From assembly GCA_030544235.1 (NCBI GenBank), contig CM060464.1:34119602-34183601 (forward strand): 64,000 nucleotides of DNA. Direction: 5' to 3'. The notes under the pieces are model-generated. The model made no database searches. It had not been told where the DNA came from and saw only the letters and a list, made by a program, of their open reading frames with translations. Every line of letters starts with the position of its first letter. The first letter of the stretch is position 1. The position numbers were made by a program, and so were the translations under genes. The stretch is from Lepturacanthus savala (taxonomy: Eukaryota > Chordata > Actinopteri > Scombriformes > Trichiuridae). Shown in pieces: positions 26,321 through 40,567 of this stretch.

Positions 26321-27000
26321 CTCTGAATAGCTTTCTGCTGAGGCTTCTGTGCAGGGGACATGCTTCCTTCTTTCAATGAATGGAGTTACAAGTGCCTTTC
26401 CTAGCTGCTCCAGGAACACCCTCCTCTTGTTCTTCTTATGAGATTTCCAGGTCGGGTTGATCTCTCTCCAAATCACAACGGCATTGTAGGAGGAAACATC
26501 AATGATGTTGTGGAAGATGACCAGGGGCCAGCGGGCAGTCATCCTTCTGCAGCTGTATGTTCCAATCACCTTATCTAGATTGTCCACACCTCCTCTGTTG
26601 CAGTTGTAGTCTAGGATGATGACTGGCTTCCTGTCCTCACGATCACTAATGTCAGTGTGCTCATAAGAACTACATTCTTGTTTTTCTTTGAGAGGTAAGA
26701 AACTACAGTGGTCATGGCCATGAAGGCGAACTTTGATGAGAAGACCTCTCTCTCCTTTGATGAAAGCAGTGCTGATAGGAGCTCAGGCTTGTTCTTTCGA
26801 ACTGTACCAACCATGGTGATCTTCCTCTTCAGGAGCTGCTGTCCAAGTTCATAAGATGATTTATCATGCTCTGGGTTATATTCCTCCCCATCTTCTTCTT
26901 CTGATACATCCTCCACTCCCTCTCCTGAATCAGAGTTGTCTTGTTGGACATCAGAAAAAATCAGCTCTAGAACTTCAACGTCATAACGAACACTCATGGC
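26318..27000 (-). pseudogene. piggyBac transposase remnant (PGBD-like)
   Basis: The minus strand first encodes an acidic N-terminal part (SDVQQDNSDSGEGVEDVSEE). A jump follows to KRKITMVGTVRKNKPELL, then, after a frameshift near 26,640, VIILDYNCNRGG and VDNLDKVIGTYSCRRMTARW, ending KRRVFLEQLGKALVTPF. The second set belongs to the DDE_Tnp_1_7 catalytic core and its C-terminal side. The region carrying the first catalytic aspartates, normally several hundred residues, is missing between about 26,860 and 26,850, so it cannot be active. The C-terminal cysteine-rich domain is cut by the hAT insertion. Confidence 0.85.
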
Positions 27001-28463
27001 GCCAGCACAGAAAGAATTTGGGTTCCTGTCACCTGCAGCACCTTTATAACCCCTTGAAATACACAAAAAAGAGCTCTGCCGTCTGCGAGAATGCCACCTA
27101 TCTTGTCTTGTTTATGTCTTCTACTGTCTTGTTCATGTTTACTATTAATTGATCTGAGACTGATCAAAGGCACAGCAATCCATGATAAGACCACCTGATT
27201 TGTCTTGTTTATTTCTGCTACTGATTGATCTGAGACACACCTAAAACATTGTAACATTCTGTGGTGTGTAAATAACTCTGTGACCTTGATTTCAACTCTA
27301 TTTGCCTCACGGGTCATTTTAACCCGAAGACCACCTTCGTAAATTTTTTTGTACAGCTTACATGGAAATGTGAATAAAAACATTTCATTTTTTCTACTGT
27401 TGGGGCCAATCTAGGAAAAGTCATGAAATTTAAAGTTAAAAAAAAATAGCATTTAGGGGATTTCTTTTTGGTTTTTAACACACTGGCAACAGGAGGGTTA
27501 ATGATGTTTTATGACAGGAGCACTTCTATGATGGGGAGAAAGGCACTGGATATTTAGCATGGCGCCTTAAGACCATGTCCAGGTGTACAGCAAAAAGACC
27601 AGCCAAGACAGCTGCATTGGTTGAAGCACAAGGACCAAAGCGCCGAAGATTGGCAGCCACTTTACCTGAGCAGCTTGATGGAGATGCATGCAGGGAAGCC
27701 ATCATTTCTGAATCACCCCCATGATAAAGCAAGTGTGTTTCAGAAAATGAACATGACCTTTCAGTTTCGCCAAAACCTAGTGCATGACCCACAGAGAACG
27801 GCAGATGTTTCTAAAACATTTCCATGGTTCTTTGATGTTTGATGTCAAAGGGCTGGTGAGTTATTTATTTAGAGTTTACTATTTTGTTTCTTGAATTTAA
27901 GTACAATATGCTGATTTTTTTCAAATGTTTGTGCATTTATGATTCTATGATCAACAGCTGAATCAAGACTTCGTTCTACTGTTTGGAACTGAAACAGCCT
28001 CCAAGATGCTTGAGAAGTGGGACACAACTTTCAGGTCCAAGATTATCAGTGAGGCTAAACACCTTACTCAGTCAATTGACCTGTGCCGACTTCTAAAAGC
28101 TGCTGAGAAACAGACAGACAACGATGATGACAGTAAGCTAATGAACATGTTTGATTTTTATTCTTTACTGCAAGTGCTGGTTAATGGGGGTATTCCTGCA
28201 TGATACTAATGGGCTTTTTTCTCCATCTTATTTTCCTACTGATAGGGTGGGACAGTGACATGGCTTCTCTGCTGCTCCTTCTCCATCTCCTGCCACCCAC
28301 AGCTGGATGGAAGAGGACTAAGATAAGTCCCAGTGATGCAGTGGACAAAATGTTGCACTTTCACAAGGTATGCATGTCTTCTATTATCTAAACAGCAAGT
28401 ATTTTATATGTATTAACTCAATTTGAAATACACTGAAATGAAAGTCTTCTCTCTCTTGCCATC

Positions 28464-30215
<1,752 letters not shown>

Positions 30216-30660
30216 CCCCACAAAAAAAACACCTCAACTTAGTCCCAGCTGAGCTGAGCTGGCAAAACATCGGTGTGAGGTGTTGATGTTCTATTTTTTA
30301 GTCATGCTGCAGCCTGGATGAACACCTTTGGAAGAGGGATGGAAGACAACCATACATCCTTGCTGTGCATCGAACCAAGAACACGATTGACACGTTCTAC
30401 ATTGTTGTGGACCAACAGCTCATCCCCTGCCAAGCCACTAGCTCATTGGGTGAATTTGATGAACTCTTTAATTCCATTACGTGCTCAACCTGTCTTATGA
30501 GGAGTACCTGGGCCAGCTCTTCACCTTTGTGCAAACAACAGTCTACAACATTGACATAGAAACAACCAATGAGTCCTAAACTAAAGTACACAAATGTTTA
30601 CGTGCTTCATTTGTCAAACTGTGCATACTCCGTGCCAGTCCTTGATCTCTCATCTGAGAC

Positions 30661-32995
30661 TTGATCAGTTTTTATCCTAGCACCAAGTTTAAGTTAGTTT
30701 GTGCACAAGATCGTTGTAGGTGTCACTTTTCAACATATTCAGGTTTCAAAAAACATTTAATCAGTTCACATGTGGAAAATTCTTGTGAAAATGCAGATGC
30801 AGCAAGGCCAGAGTCATGTCAAACTAATATCCAAATGCCGCAAGATATCTCAGAAGTTGCTAGAACAAACATCACGCAGACCCCAGAATATCCATGCTTT
30901 GATAGTGAATCAGGTCAAAGACAAAGAAAACGTAGAAAATATTTGTCCTTCAATTATTGCTAAACTACAAGCAAATGGTGTTGCAGTTGTTGGTGATGTG
31001 GAAGAACTTAGTAGTGGGATGCAGCAAGTACTGTCTGCTGTGCCTATAGATAATCCTTTGAGAGAAACATTGGTAAAAGATCTGGAAACCTTTGAAAACA
31101 CATTTGAGTACTTGAATACTGAAAGCAAAAGAGTAAATTATTTCAACAAGAAATGGGTTGTTGTGGAACCAGTAGAAAAATGTTAGGAATTCGATATGAT
31201 ACAAGACGAAATAAACAAACAGATACTTATGATTAGGTCCCAGTGAATGATACATTTGTTTACATCCCAATTTTGGAAACGATCAAATTCATGTTCCGAA
31301 ATTCTGATATTTGCAAACTACTTGAGGAAACACGTTCATCAAAACTTGACGTATACAGTGATTTTTGTGACGGAAGTTATTTTAGGACCCATCCACTGTT
31401 CTCTAAACACCAGAATTCTTTACAAATCCAGTTGTTCTATGATGATTTTGAGACTGCGAACCCACTTGGGTCAAAACGTGGCGTTCACAAAATAGGTGCT
31501 CTGTATTTTGTCCTCAGAAATCTTCCACCAAAGTTTAACTCTGCCCTGATGAATATTCGATTGCATTGTTTCACACTGAAGACTTGGAAAAAATATGGCT
31601 TTGATCCTATTCTAGAGACACTGATTAATGACATCAAAACACTTGAGAATTGTGGCCTTCATTTGCCTTTTTCTGTTGAAAAGATCTATGGCACTGTATG
31701 TCAGGTAACTGGGGACAACTTGGGGATGCACACAATTCTGGGATTCACAGAATCGTTCAGTGGACGTCATTTTTGTTGTTTGTGTTTGATAGAAAAAAAT
31801 TATGCCCAGTCTATTTTTAATGAGGATGACCCCAGAATAATCTTGTGTGGAAAAGAAGTATTTGAAATGCACTGCAGTGAATTGCAGTCAGATCCACAAA
31901 AGTTATCCGTGTTTGGTTTAAAAAAGGATTCGACTCTGAATGGCCTACATTTCTTTCATGTTTGTAACAATTTTTCTTTGGATATTATGCATGACATTCT
32001 TGAAGGAGTGGCTCAGTATGAGCTGAAGTTACTGTTTGAATACCTCTCTGAAAACTTTTTGTTGAAACCTGATCTGTCCAGAATTTATGCCTTTGACTAT
32101 GGGTATGTGGAGTGCAAAAAACGGCCTACAAGGATAAACTTGGACAGTAGCGACAATAATATTGGGCTCAATTCAATTCAGACTCTTTGTCTTGTTCGAA
32201 ATACTCCTTTGCTTTTTGGTGACATTGTGCCAGAAGGAAACCAAAACTGGCTTTTGCTTTTAATTTTACTACAGATAATCAACATTATTTTTTTCTCCAT
32301 CTGTTTCACTTGGCATGACTGTACTACTTAAACATTTGATAATAGAACACCATGAGTTGTTCAAAGAACTGTATCCTGATAAAAACCTGATTCCAAAACA
32401 TCACTTTATGATACATTATCCATCTTGTATCCGAAAAATTGGACCACTAATACATATGTGGAGCATGAGATTTGAGGCAAAACACAGGATTTTCAAAAAT
32501 ACTCTTAAAAACACCAAATCTCTTGCAAAAAAACATCAGATGTCGATTGCATGTCTTTGGGAGACATCCCTTTCAAAATGTACTGTGTATGGACCTATGA
32601 AAAGTATTAATGTGGACAATGAAAACTTTTGCAACGAGTTGGCTCAAGGTTTGCATGTGGAGCGTGCCTCTCAAGACATCCATGCAACTAACTGGGTGAT
32701 AATCAGTGGAACAGAGTATAGGCCAGGGTTGATCATTTGCACTCAGATTGAACATGAAATGCCAGTGTTTCTCAGAATAGAAAAAATAATTGTTGTTGAT
32801 AGTATTATCTGCTTCTTTGGAAAAAGGCTTGTCGTTGATCATTTCAGTGAACATTTTCATTCTATCAAAGTATTTGAAAGTGATCACAAAGATGTTGTTA
32901 AAGCAGATGGTCTTGTGATTTATAAGCCCTTCGATCTACAGAGTTCATATGGTGGAGATAAAGGCCAATATATTGTGCCATTATTTTCTTTGTAA
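30661..32995 (+). pseudogene. CMC/EnSpm-like transposase, frameshifted
   Basis: The frame begins with a C2H2-type finger (CRCHFSTYSGFKKHLISSH) at about 30,715-30,775. It shifts frame near 30,890, passes ESKRVNYFNKKWVVVEP, and stops at 31,186. It resumes through FVYIPILETIKFMF, GDNLGMHTILGFTESFSGRH, FCCLCL, DIMHDILEGVAQYELKLL and, after a further shift near 32,310, LIPKHHFMIHYPSCIRKIGP, MWSMRFEAKH, ending at 32,995. The H..LEGV..YEL and RFEAKH blocks match transposases I associate with fish EnSpm/CACTA-like elements. It is plus-strand, like the SAM-domain relic, and inside the same CACAGCAAAATC ends, so it is the likely former transposase of this element. At least three frameshifts make it inactive. 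Confidence 0.75.
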
Positions 32996-33539
32996 ATGTG
33001 TATTAAAGAGGTTGGGACTCCTAATATGTACTTAAAGTATTTTTGTAAATGTTTGTATTGATCTTTTTGTGCCAATTCCTATGGTGCTGGGAAGTTATGG
33101 ATGTATGAATGCTGTTAATTGATCAGTCAACACTTCTATTCACTTTACATGTAATGTGAAACAGTTATGATATTCTGTTGAATAAAATAATGTAATATCA
33201 CAATTTTAGTGCAAAAATACACTATTGTGTGATCACATGGCACTGTAGGTTGAAAATTAACAGTCACTTAACAGTGAAAGGGAATAACACATTTTTGGTG
33301 TTAAAAATAAACTTTAATGTGCTATTAAATGACACTGTATTTTGTAAAATTAACACTCCAAGTGGAAGGGAATAACACAATTTAGAGTCAAAAGTGCACC
33401 TATGTGGGACCTCCGGTATGGTGCAGAAATGAGCAGCAGCATAAAACGGAGGCTCCCAGACAGTCTTCAACCCCCCCACAAAAAATACTAGATTAACAAG
33501 TTGAAAAGTCGATTAAGTCGTATGAAAAGGGGGGACAAA

Positions 33540-34546
33540 AGATAAACCAGAGGAAAAACGCAAGGTAAACCAAAAAAAAAACAATAAAATACTGACTGAA
33601 AGTGAGGACACGCTAGCGGAACACAAGGCTATGGATGCTATCCAAGCTAACATCATTGCGGAGATACAGGCGGTTCGTTCGGACCTGAAGAAAGAGCTGG
33701 TGGACTTTCGAGGAGAAGTAAACCAGAAATTAAGCGATATCGCCTCTGGCTTAAAGGAAATAACAGAAAGAGTTGAGGAGACAAAGCAGAGAATAGTCGA
33801 TATGGAGGAGTGGAGCACCGACGCCAAGGGGATACTTTCCAACACACTTGACCTTTACCAATCTATCCAAACCTAGCTGATGGACCTGGAGGCACATTCG
33901 CACAGGAACAACATTCGTATTCACAGCAATCCCGAGGGGGTGGAGGGGAACAACATAAAAACATTCATGGAAGAGTTTATTAAAACCGACACTCCCCGAC
34001 ACCCCCCTCGGTATCCAGCGTTGCCACCGGTCACTGGGATCCAGACTGCCGCCGGGCTCTAACCCCGGTCCGTGATTATCTATTTCCTGGAGTATACTAC
34101 TAAAGAGCTGGTGTTCCGCTCCGCCTGGGGAAAGAAAGAGGTCCGCTACGATGGAAGAAGAGTATTCTTCAAGCAGGACTACACGGCAGAAATACTCAAA
34201 AAGAGAAAGGCGTACATCCCCATAAGAAAAGCACTTAAGGAAAAAGAAATTTGTTTCCAGACGCTTCACCCGGCGAAACTTGCGAAAAAAGGGCGAGAAA
34301 AGTGTTTTTCGACACCAGCCCAACTGTCTACAACAACATGCAGGAGGCGACGGACGACTTGAAGAAAAGGGGATTCATCCCGGTCGCTTGGGAAGCTGAG
34401 ACCCCTGCGCACAATGCACCGTCACCGAGACCAAAGCAACCTACCTGGGAAACAGCAGGTGCTAAAACACGTCGGCACCAGGGCACCCGCCTCAAGCATA
34501 TCCAGGATAAACTTAAGGGGTTTCAACGCAGGGAGGAGGCTTTGTG
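33540..34546 (+). pseudogene. L1 ORF1-like region
   Basis: Frames read a coiled coil (DAIQANIIAEIQAVRSDLKK ... SGLKEITERVEETKQRIVDM) followed, after a stop at about 33,874, by LEAHSRRNN-like LEAHSHRNNIRIHSNPEGVE and TFMEEFI. Further frames continue to about 34,546. This is the order in L1 ORF1 proteins: coiled coil, RRM, C-terminal domain, which bind the LINE RNA. Several frameshifts and stops (33,874; 34,060; about 34,300) break it. Confidence 0.75.
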
Positions 34547-34749
34547 AGAGCTTTCTGTACCATGAGTGAACAATAAATCTACAGAGATCGGTAAGATCAC
34601 AATATTTAATACCAAATCGGACTAAGGTGTTCAAAACTGATTTTCCTACTGGGAACATGATCCGGTTAAATAGTAAGTCTGGGAACCGATGCCCAGCTTT
34701 TCACGTGCGCTGCTCTGATATTAACCTTCAGGGTTAAGGGACGTTTACA

Positions 34750-37700
34750 GACCACCAGGATATGATAAAAGATTGATTAAAAATGTGTTTAAAATGATAA
34801 ATACGGAAGCATCAGGTGTGCTGATATGTGGAGGGGACTGGAATATCCACCTGCACCCCTTTCGGAACTCCACAAACAGGAAAAAGAACATAAAACCTGA
34901 AGCTTTATATACAAAAAAACTGCTTAACGAAATAGATATAATGGACGTATGGAGGGAATCCGAATCCGACTTTTTTCTCCCATTCACACTCTACGCACTC
35001 AAGAATTGACTATTTTTTTATGTTCAAAGCCGAGAATGGTGAAATGTGACATAGGGGTAAGAGACATTTCTGATCACACGGGGGTATACCTGACATTACA
35101 CTTAGACAACAGACTTAAGGAGACTCTATGGAGACTAAACACCAACCTCTTAAGCGACCCTCAATGTCAAAGATTTATTAAGGAAGAACTTATGTAATAT
35201 ATGTCATATAACAATAATGGGACCGTGTCCCCCAGTACACTTTGGGATGCAGCCAAGGCTGTTATTAGGGGCAAACTTATAATGTGGTCTGCCCGGAAGA
35301 AGAAGGAAAAAGAGAAACAAATGAATGACCCGACTGCAAAACTAAAATCCTTGGAGAGCAGACTTATGAAGCAAACTGACACTGATGTTTTAAACGAAAT
35401 ACGGGACACAAAACAAACTCTAAATAACATATATGAAAACCAAATAGAAAAAAAGAATTAGATTTATTAAACAAAATTATGAAAATGGCCCCAAATCTAA
35501 AAAACTGCTCGCATGGAGGATACGTAAGCAATTGGCAGAGAAATACATACTAGAGCTGTCATTTTAACACGTTAATTCGATTAATTAATTACACCGCAAT
35601 TTAACACGTTAAATTTAACGCAATTAATTATGAGTATCAATGGTGGCGAAAATCCCATGTTAAATAAAGAAAACGATGTACTAAAGTCACATTAGTTAGT
35701 TAGTAGTTAGTTACATTATCCGAGTGCTGGAACAATTCCAGTGTGCTCGTTTCAGTGTAATCTACGCTGTTTCGGTGTCTGTCTGTGCCATTTGGCACGG
35801 AGCAACAAGTCTGAGCGCGTCTCTGGTTGCTATGCAACGCGAGGCGAGCCGAGCTAAACAAATGCGATGATCTGATTGGTTCAAACCACACGTGTTTGGT
35901 CTCACAGAGCAAAACTATGTTGGCACAATGCAGCGCAAAATATACGACTTCTATTATTCATTTTTGAATTGCTATATTGAGCTTAAGTGACTTCTTTATT
36001 TTATTTCAGAATTTTATTTATTTAACTGAATTGTTGTATTTGTTTTACATTTATGAATAATGCACTTGGTCTAACTGGTTTAATGTGCTAGACCTTTACT
36101 TTTGGATGTAATTCATGAAGCACAGTTCACCAATAAAACATTGGATTTCAGATCTTCTCTTCTTACTGTATTCAATTGATTAGTCATGCATTACAATTTA
36201 TTAATATCCTAGAATTCAAATTCTTTATCAGGAGACCTTTAGCGGATATGACATTAAAATGTGATTAATTCGATTAATTAATTACAAAATCCTGTAATTA
36301 ATTCGATTAATTTTTTTAATCGATTGACAGCACTAATACGTACATGATAAGATGTGTCATAAACTGGAAGACATTCAAAACTCTTTTTAAGTGTACTATA
36401 GGAACTTATACACGCAACCTCGGGCAGCCGAATCAACAGTTATATCAGACTTCTTAGCATGCCTAGATTTACCACCAGTAGGAACAGAACAGAATAGAAT
36501 AATGACAAAGAGATAACAGAGGAAGAAATAAATATGGCCATAACGAAACTGAAAGAAAATATAATGTCAGGAGCTGACGGCTATGCATCTGAGTGGTACA
36601 AAACCTTCAGAGAAACTTTGGTACTAATACTAAAAGAATGTTTTAACTATACTCTTAAAGGGGGGGAGACACCACTTTCATGGAGACAAGCAATAATTTC
36701 AGTAATCCCTAAAGCAATTAATAACAAGACAGAATGTAGTTCTCACAGAACCATATCAGTATTAAATATGGATTATAGAATATATGCATCAATCTTAGCA
36801 AAAAGAATGGAAAATATTGTCCCCGATCTGATAGATCCAGATCAGACGGACAACCCAGGACAGCATATGGCGGGCCCTTCACCACATTGATCAAATGAGA
36901 AAAAGTAATTTGAAATCCGTAGTTATTAGTCTAGATGCTGAAAAGGCTTTTGATTCGGTCCGTTGGGAATACTTATATATGGTGCTTAAACGCCTAGGCT
37001 TCAATGATCAGGTAATTGAATGCTTTAAATCTCTATACTGCTCCCCCACGGCAAGAATTAAAATAAACGGATCCTTATCCAAGACAGTGTTGCTTGAGAG
37101 GGGATGTCGTCAGGGATGCCCCCTTAATCCCACACTTTTTGCACTCTTTATTGAGCCATTGGCACAGGTAATAAGTGAGGATGAAGATATAACTGGGATA
37201 CTGAGTGGAAACACACAATATAAAATTTGCCTATATGCAGACATTCTCTTAACTCTCACTAACCCTCAAGTAAGTCTACCTAAATTAATGTCTCTACTCA
37301 AAGAATTTGGCTCATATTCTGGTTACAAAATAAATTTACAGAAAACTCAGACTTTGACCTTTAACCTGGGACCACAAGAAAGCATTTATAGAACATGTAA
37401 ATTTAAATGGGCAGGCAATGTAATCAAACACCTTGGAGTGCAAATACCAAAAGATTTAACTACCATATTTGACCATAACTATACCCCCATAACAGCGGAC
37501 ATTAAAGCAGACCTCAGTCGCTGGTTATTACCACCGACAAACATGTACAACCGGATAGAAATCATAAAGATGAATATACTACCCAAGCTCATACCTTTTT
37601 CAGTGTATACCTCCCAGGTAATTCATCGAATGGAATATGATGATATCAACATTTATTTGAAAAAAATAAAAACCACGGATTAGTTTTAAGACATTACAGC

Positions 37701-38510
37701 TGCCTAAGGACAAAGGTGGAATGGCCCTTGCCCTGCCTGGAAGATTATTATAGGGCAGTACAGCTGCGATTTCTGGTCTGCTGGTGTGATCCTGAATGCG
37801 ATGCAAAATGGAAGGACTTGGAACAAAATTTAATGAGAGTACCTCTCCCGTCTATATTGGGAGACAAAACCCTCCAAAAAAAATACTTGGATGAATCAAT
37901 TAATTGGATTGTAACACCTCTAAACATCTGGCACAGAAAACTTAGAGACCCGAAATTTGAACACGAATATTACGATGAGTGGCACTTGATCCGGATTTCA
38001 CACCAGCAGAACTGGACAGCAGATTTAGACACTGGACAGAACTGGGTATCACCTCATACTGCAAAGTTTCCTCTGGATAAAATACTGGATTAGATCCCTT
38101 TCAACGCCTCACAGAAACTCATGATCTGGACAAACGCGATTTCTTCAGATACCTTCAACTAAGACACTATTTTAATAAAAACATAAAAACTATTGGAGAA
38201 GAAGGAATGAACCTGATCAGGATATATAAGGCATGGAAGGGTGATACTGACAGAAAACTGATCTCCAGGATTTATTCTGCTCTACAACTGGACAGGGGTC
38301 ATTCCACAATGTATATTAAATCAAGATGGGAGAAAGAAGCTAACATACAGTTAACTGAAGATGACTGGGTAAACATTTGTAGGACACAATCCACTACCTC
38401 CAGCTCAGATCTGTGGAGAGAATTCACCTGGAAAAACAATTTAAGGTTTTTCATAACTCCCAAAATTAAAAGCTTACAGACCAACAACCCAGAACACGGA
38501 CAGTGTTGAA
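34750..38510 (+). pseudogene. L1 ORF2-like endonuclease-reverse transcriptase, broken
   Basis: Endonuclease blocks include VLICGGDWNIHLHPF (about 34,820) and CDIGVRDISDHTGVYLTLHL (about 35,050-35,110). After the hAT insertion come KLKENIMSGADGYASEWYKT and an RT core at 36,895-37,683 with SLDAEKAFDSVRWEYL, LERGCRQGCPLNPTLFALFI and GYKINLQKTQ. Where the family has YADD the sequence reads LYADILLTL, so one catalytic aspartate codon is lost. Further frames to about 38,510 match the C-terminal part. It has multiple stops and frameshifts and is inactive in reverse transcription. Confidence 0.85.
35551..36335. mobile_element. Second non-autonomous hAT element
   Basis: The ends are TAGAGCTGTCA (left) and TGACAGCACTA (right), near-perfect inverted repeats with taattcgattaatt words inside each. 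They are flanked by atacatac (35,543-35,550) and atacgtac (36,336-36,343), an 8-bp duplication with one mismatch. No transposase frame. It is inserted in the LINE ORF2. Confidence 0.9.
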
Positions 38511-39321
38511 GAAGGTGTGGTGACATGTCTGCTGGCCACTTCCATATATTTTGGGATTGCCCTAATATTTCTTCATATTGGGTAGAGGTAGTAACAGCAA
38601 TCAGCTCAATAATTAACATGCAGCTTGACCTAAGCTTCAGTGTTATATATTTAGGAAACACCGATTGTGATGAATAAACAAGATAGGTACTTATTACAAA
38701 TACTATTAGCAAGTAGTAAGAAAGCAATAACCAGGAAATGGCTGAGTAATGAGTGCCCGACAATTTTACTTGGACCAGAAGCAATCTCATTGATTTTGGA
38801 ATGCTCTGTGTGGAGAATTTTGAACTTTTCCGTGCTGAGATTCCCAAATTAGACACCATGATGAACGTGTGGAGGAACACGCACCCCTGGGGGGCACCCT
38901 GTTTCACTACGGACTGAAATGTTAAACCGAGAGTGACTCATGTGAGAGCTATGGACATGAAGGCCCGTTAGGCCAACTCATTTTATTTATTATTATTATT
39001 TTTTTCCAAATATCAGCTATGAGTGATATCTTGCATTTTATTTTGCTATAGATGGCCCTGTCTGTTGTACCTGTATTATGTACATATGTATTTTGTGAAA
39101 ACTTTGCATATTTAAATGTTAAAACAAAGTATAAAAATAAGTGCACCGATGTGGTGTCATAAAATGACACTGAGGGTGTCAAATTTTAACACGATTAAAG
39201 AGTGAAAATATTAACACTGTTAAGTGTAATTTTTACTCAGAATCCGTCAGAATTATATGAACTCAGGAAAAGTGTTCAGATTAACTCTATGCAAGTTGAA
39301 CACTTGTGATTTTGCTGTGTA

Positions 39322-40369
39322 TGTTCAAATACACACACACACACACACCAATAAACTCCATTGACTCAGATTACTGTGTGATATTATTGACTACAAATAA
39401 ATACCAGAGATACACTGTTTACATCTTTACTGCAATACTTTACTACATTAACTCACAAGACTAGCTAGATGTGTTTATTAAAACTCAACTAAAAGTAAAG
39501 TCACTATATAAATAATAATAATAATAATACATTTTATTTATTGGGCGCCTTTCGTAGCCTCAAGGTCGCCTTACATAAAGTATATTAAGAACAGTAGTAT
39601 TGCTTAGGCAATACTAGAAACAGAATAATAAACTGATTAATATCTGACTGAAAATGACTGATGTCAATAACAATATTCTGATATATTATACAGTACATAA
39701 TACTGATGTACTTTTTAACTGCAAAACTTTAACTCCATTAAGATCACACGACAGTGATTAATAAACGCTCATTCTATCAAAAGCAGATTTTCACACACAC
39801 ACCCTCCAAATACAGTAACAGTAGTTATGTCTTACACAAAGGGCTAAGAAGCTAGCGGCCTAACGGCACTAATGCTAACAATAACCAAAATACACGAACA
39901 AAAACAACAATCCTGTCAAAAATATAAATTTTCCTCACCAAGAAACACCCACCCAGTCATAGTACGAAACACACACACGCGGCTAACAACAGCATTAATG
40001 CTAACATCACACATCATCATCACACGACCAAAAAAGCAAATCCTGACAAAAACGTAACTTTTCGTCTCGGACACAGACTGCCACGCGGACATAAAACCAT
40101 TTAAATACTAAAACTAACAGCAGTTATGTCAGAAGCACTCTGGCGAAGTAGCTAACAGGCTAATGCTAACGGGATGACGAGGCAAAGAAAACAGTCATTT
40201 ACTCAGAAGAAGTCTATCTTACCTGTTGAAGCCGGTCACAGGCGTCCGAGATCCAAGGAAATGATTAAATAATCCACAAAAATGCAATTTTCCTCGAAAT
40301 CTGTCTAATAGTTCAATAAACAGCAGAGCAGCAGCAAAGTCCTTTGTTCTCTGAGTGGTAGTGTTGTGT
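39322..40369. other. Unclassified DNA right of the large transposon
   Basis: It begins with the host CA-containing repeat that flanks the transposon (39,322-39,350). Around 39,515-39,590 is an ataataatacattttattt + gggcgcctttc block that looks like a dispersed fish repeat. Short CA runs lie near 39,795 and 39,970. Around 40,215 is cttacctgttgaagccggtc, which could be a minus-strand splice donor, but I cannot build an exon on it. Confidence 0.45.
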
Positions 40370-40519
40370 CGGTCGTGAACGAACGAATCAAAAGAACTAG
40401 TTCTTTTTGTGAACGGGGTGAACTAGTTCACTTCCTCAAAAAGACCCGTTCTTTTCGTTCGCGGCGTCCTTAATTGGCTGACCAGTCTGGTCACCAATCA
40501 TATTTCCTCCCTGGGCGGG

Positions 40520-40567
<48 letters not shown>

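Larger units (their letters stand above)
25220..27501 (-). mobile_element. piggyBac-like element, internally deleted
   Basis: The right border is AGGGTTAA, with TTAA at 27,498-27,501 as expected for piggyBac. The left border is not clear; I place it near 25,220, where the gene exon sequence stops. It contains a minus-strand transposase remnant and is interrupted by a hAT element at 25,312-26,320. The insertion lies within an intron of the SAM-domain relic. Confidence 0.65.
33408..39139 (+). mobile_element. L1-type LINE insertion
   Basis: The element lies between 15-bp direct repeats AGTGCACC(T/G)ATGTGG at 33,393-33,407 and 39,140-39,154, which differ at one base and mark the target duplication. 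It ends in an A-rich tail. It holds an ORF1-like coiled-coil region followed by endonuclease and reverse transcriptase. It landed between the transposase and the right end of the large DNA transposon and was itself hit by a hAT at 35,551-36,335. Confidence 0.88.

Noticed and set aside
33513..34323. Minus-strand frames opposite the LINE ORF1
   Set aside because: They are antisense to the coiled-coil region, with hydrophobic/serine-rich composition typical of antisense translation.
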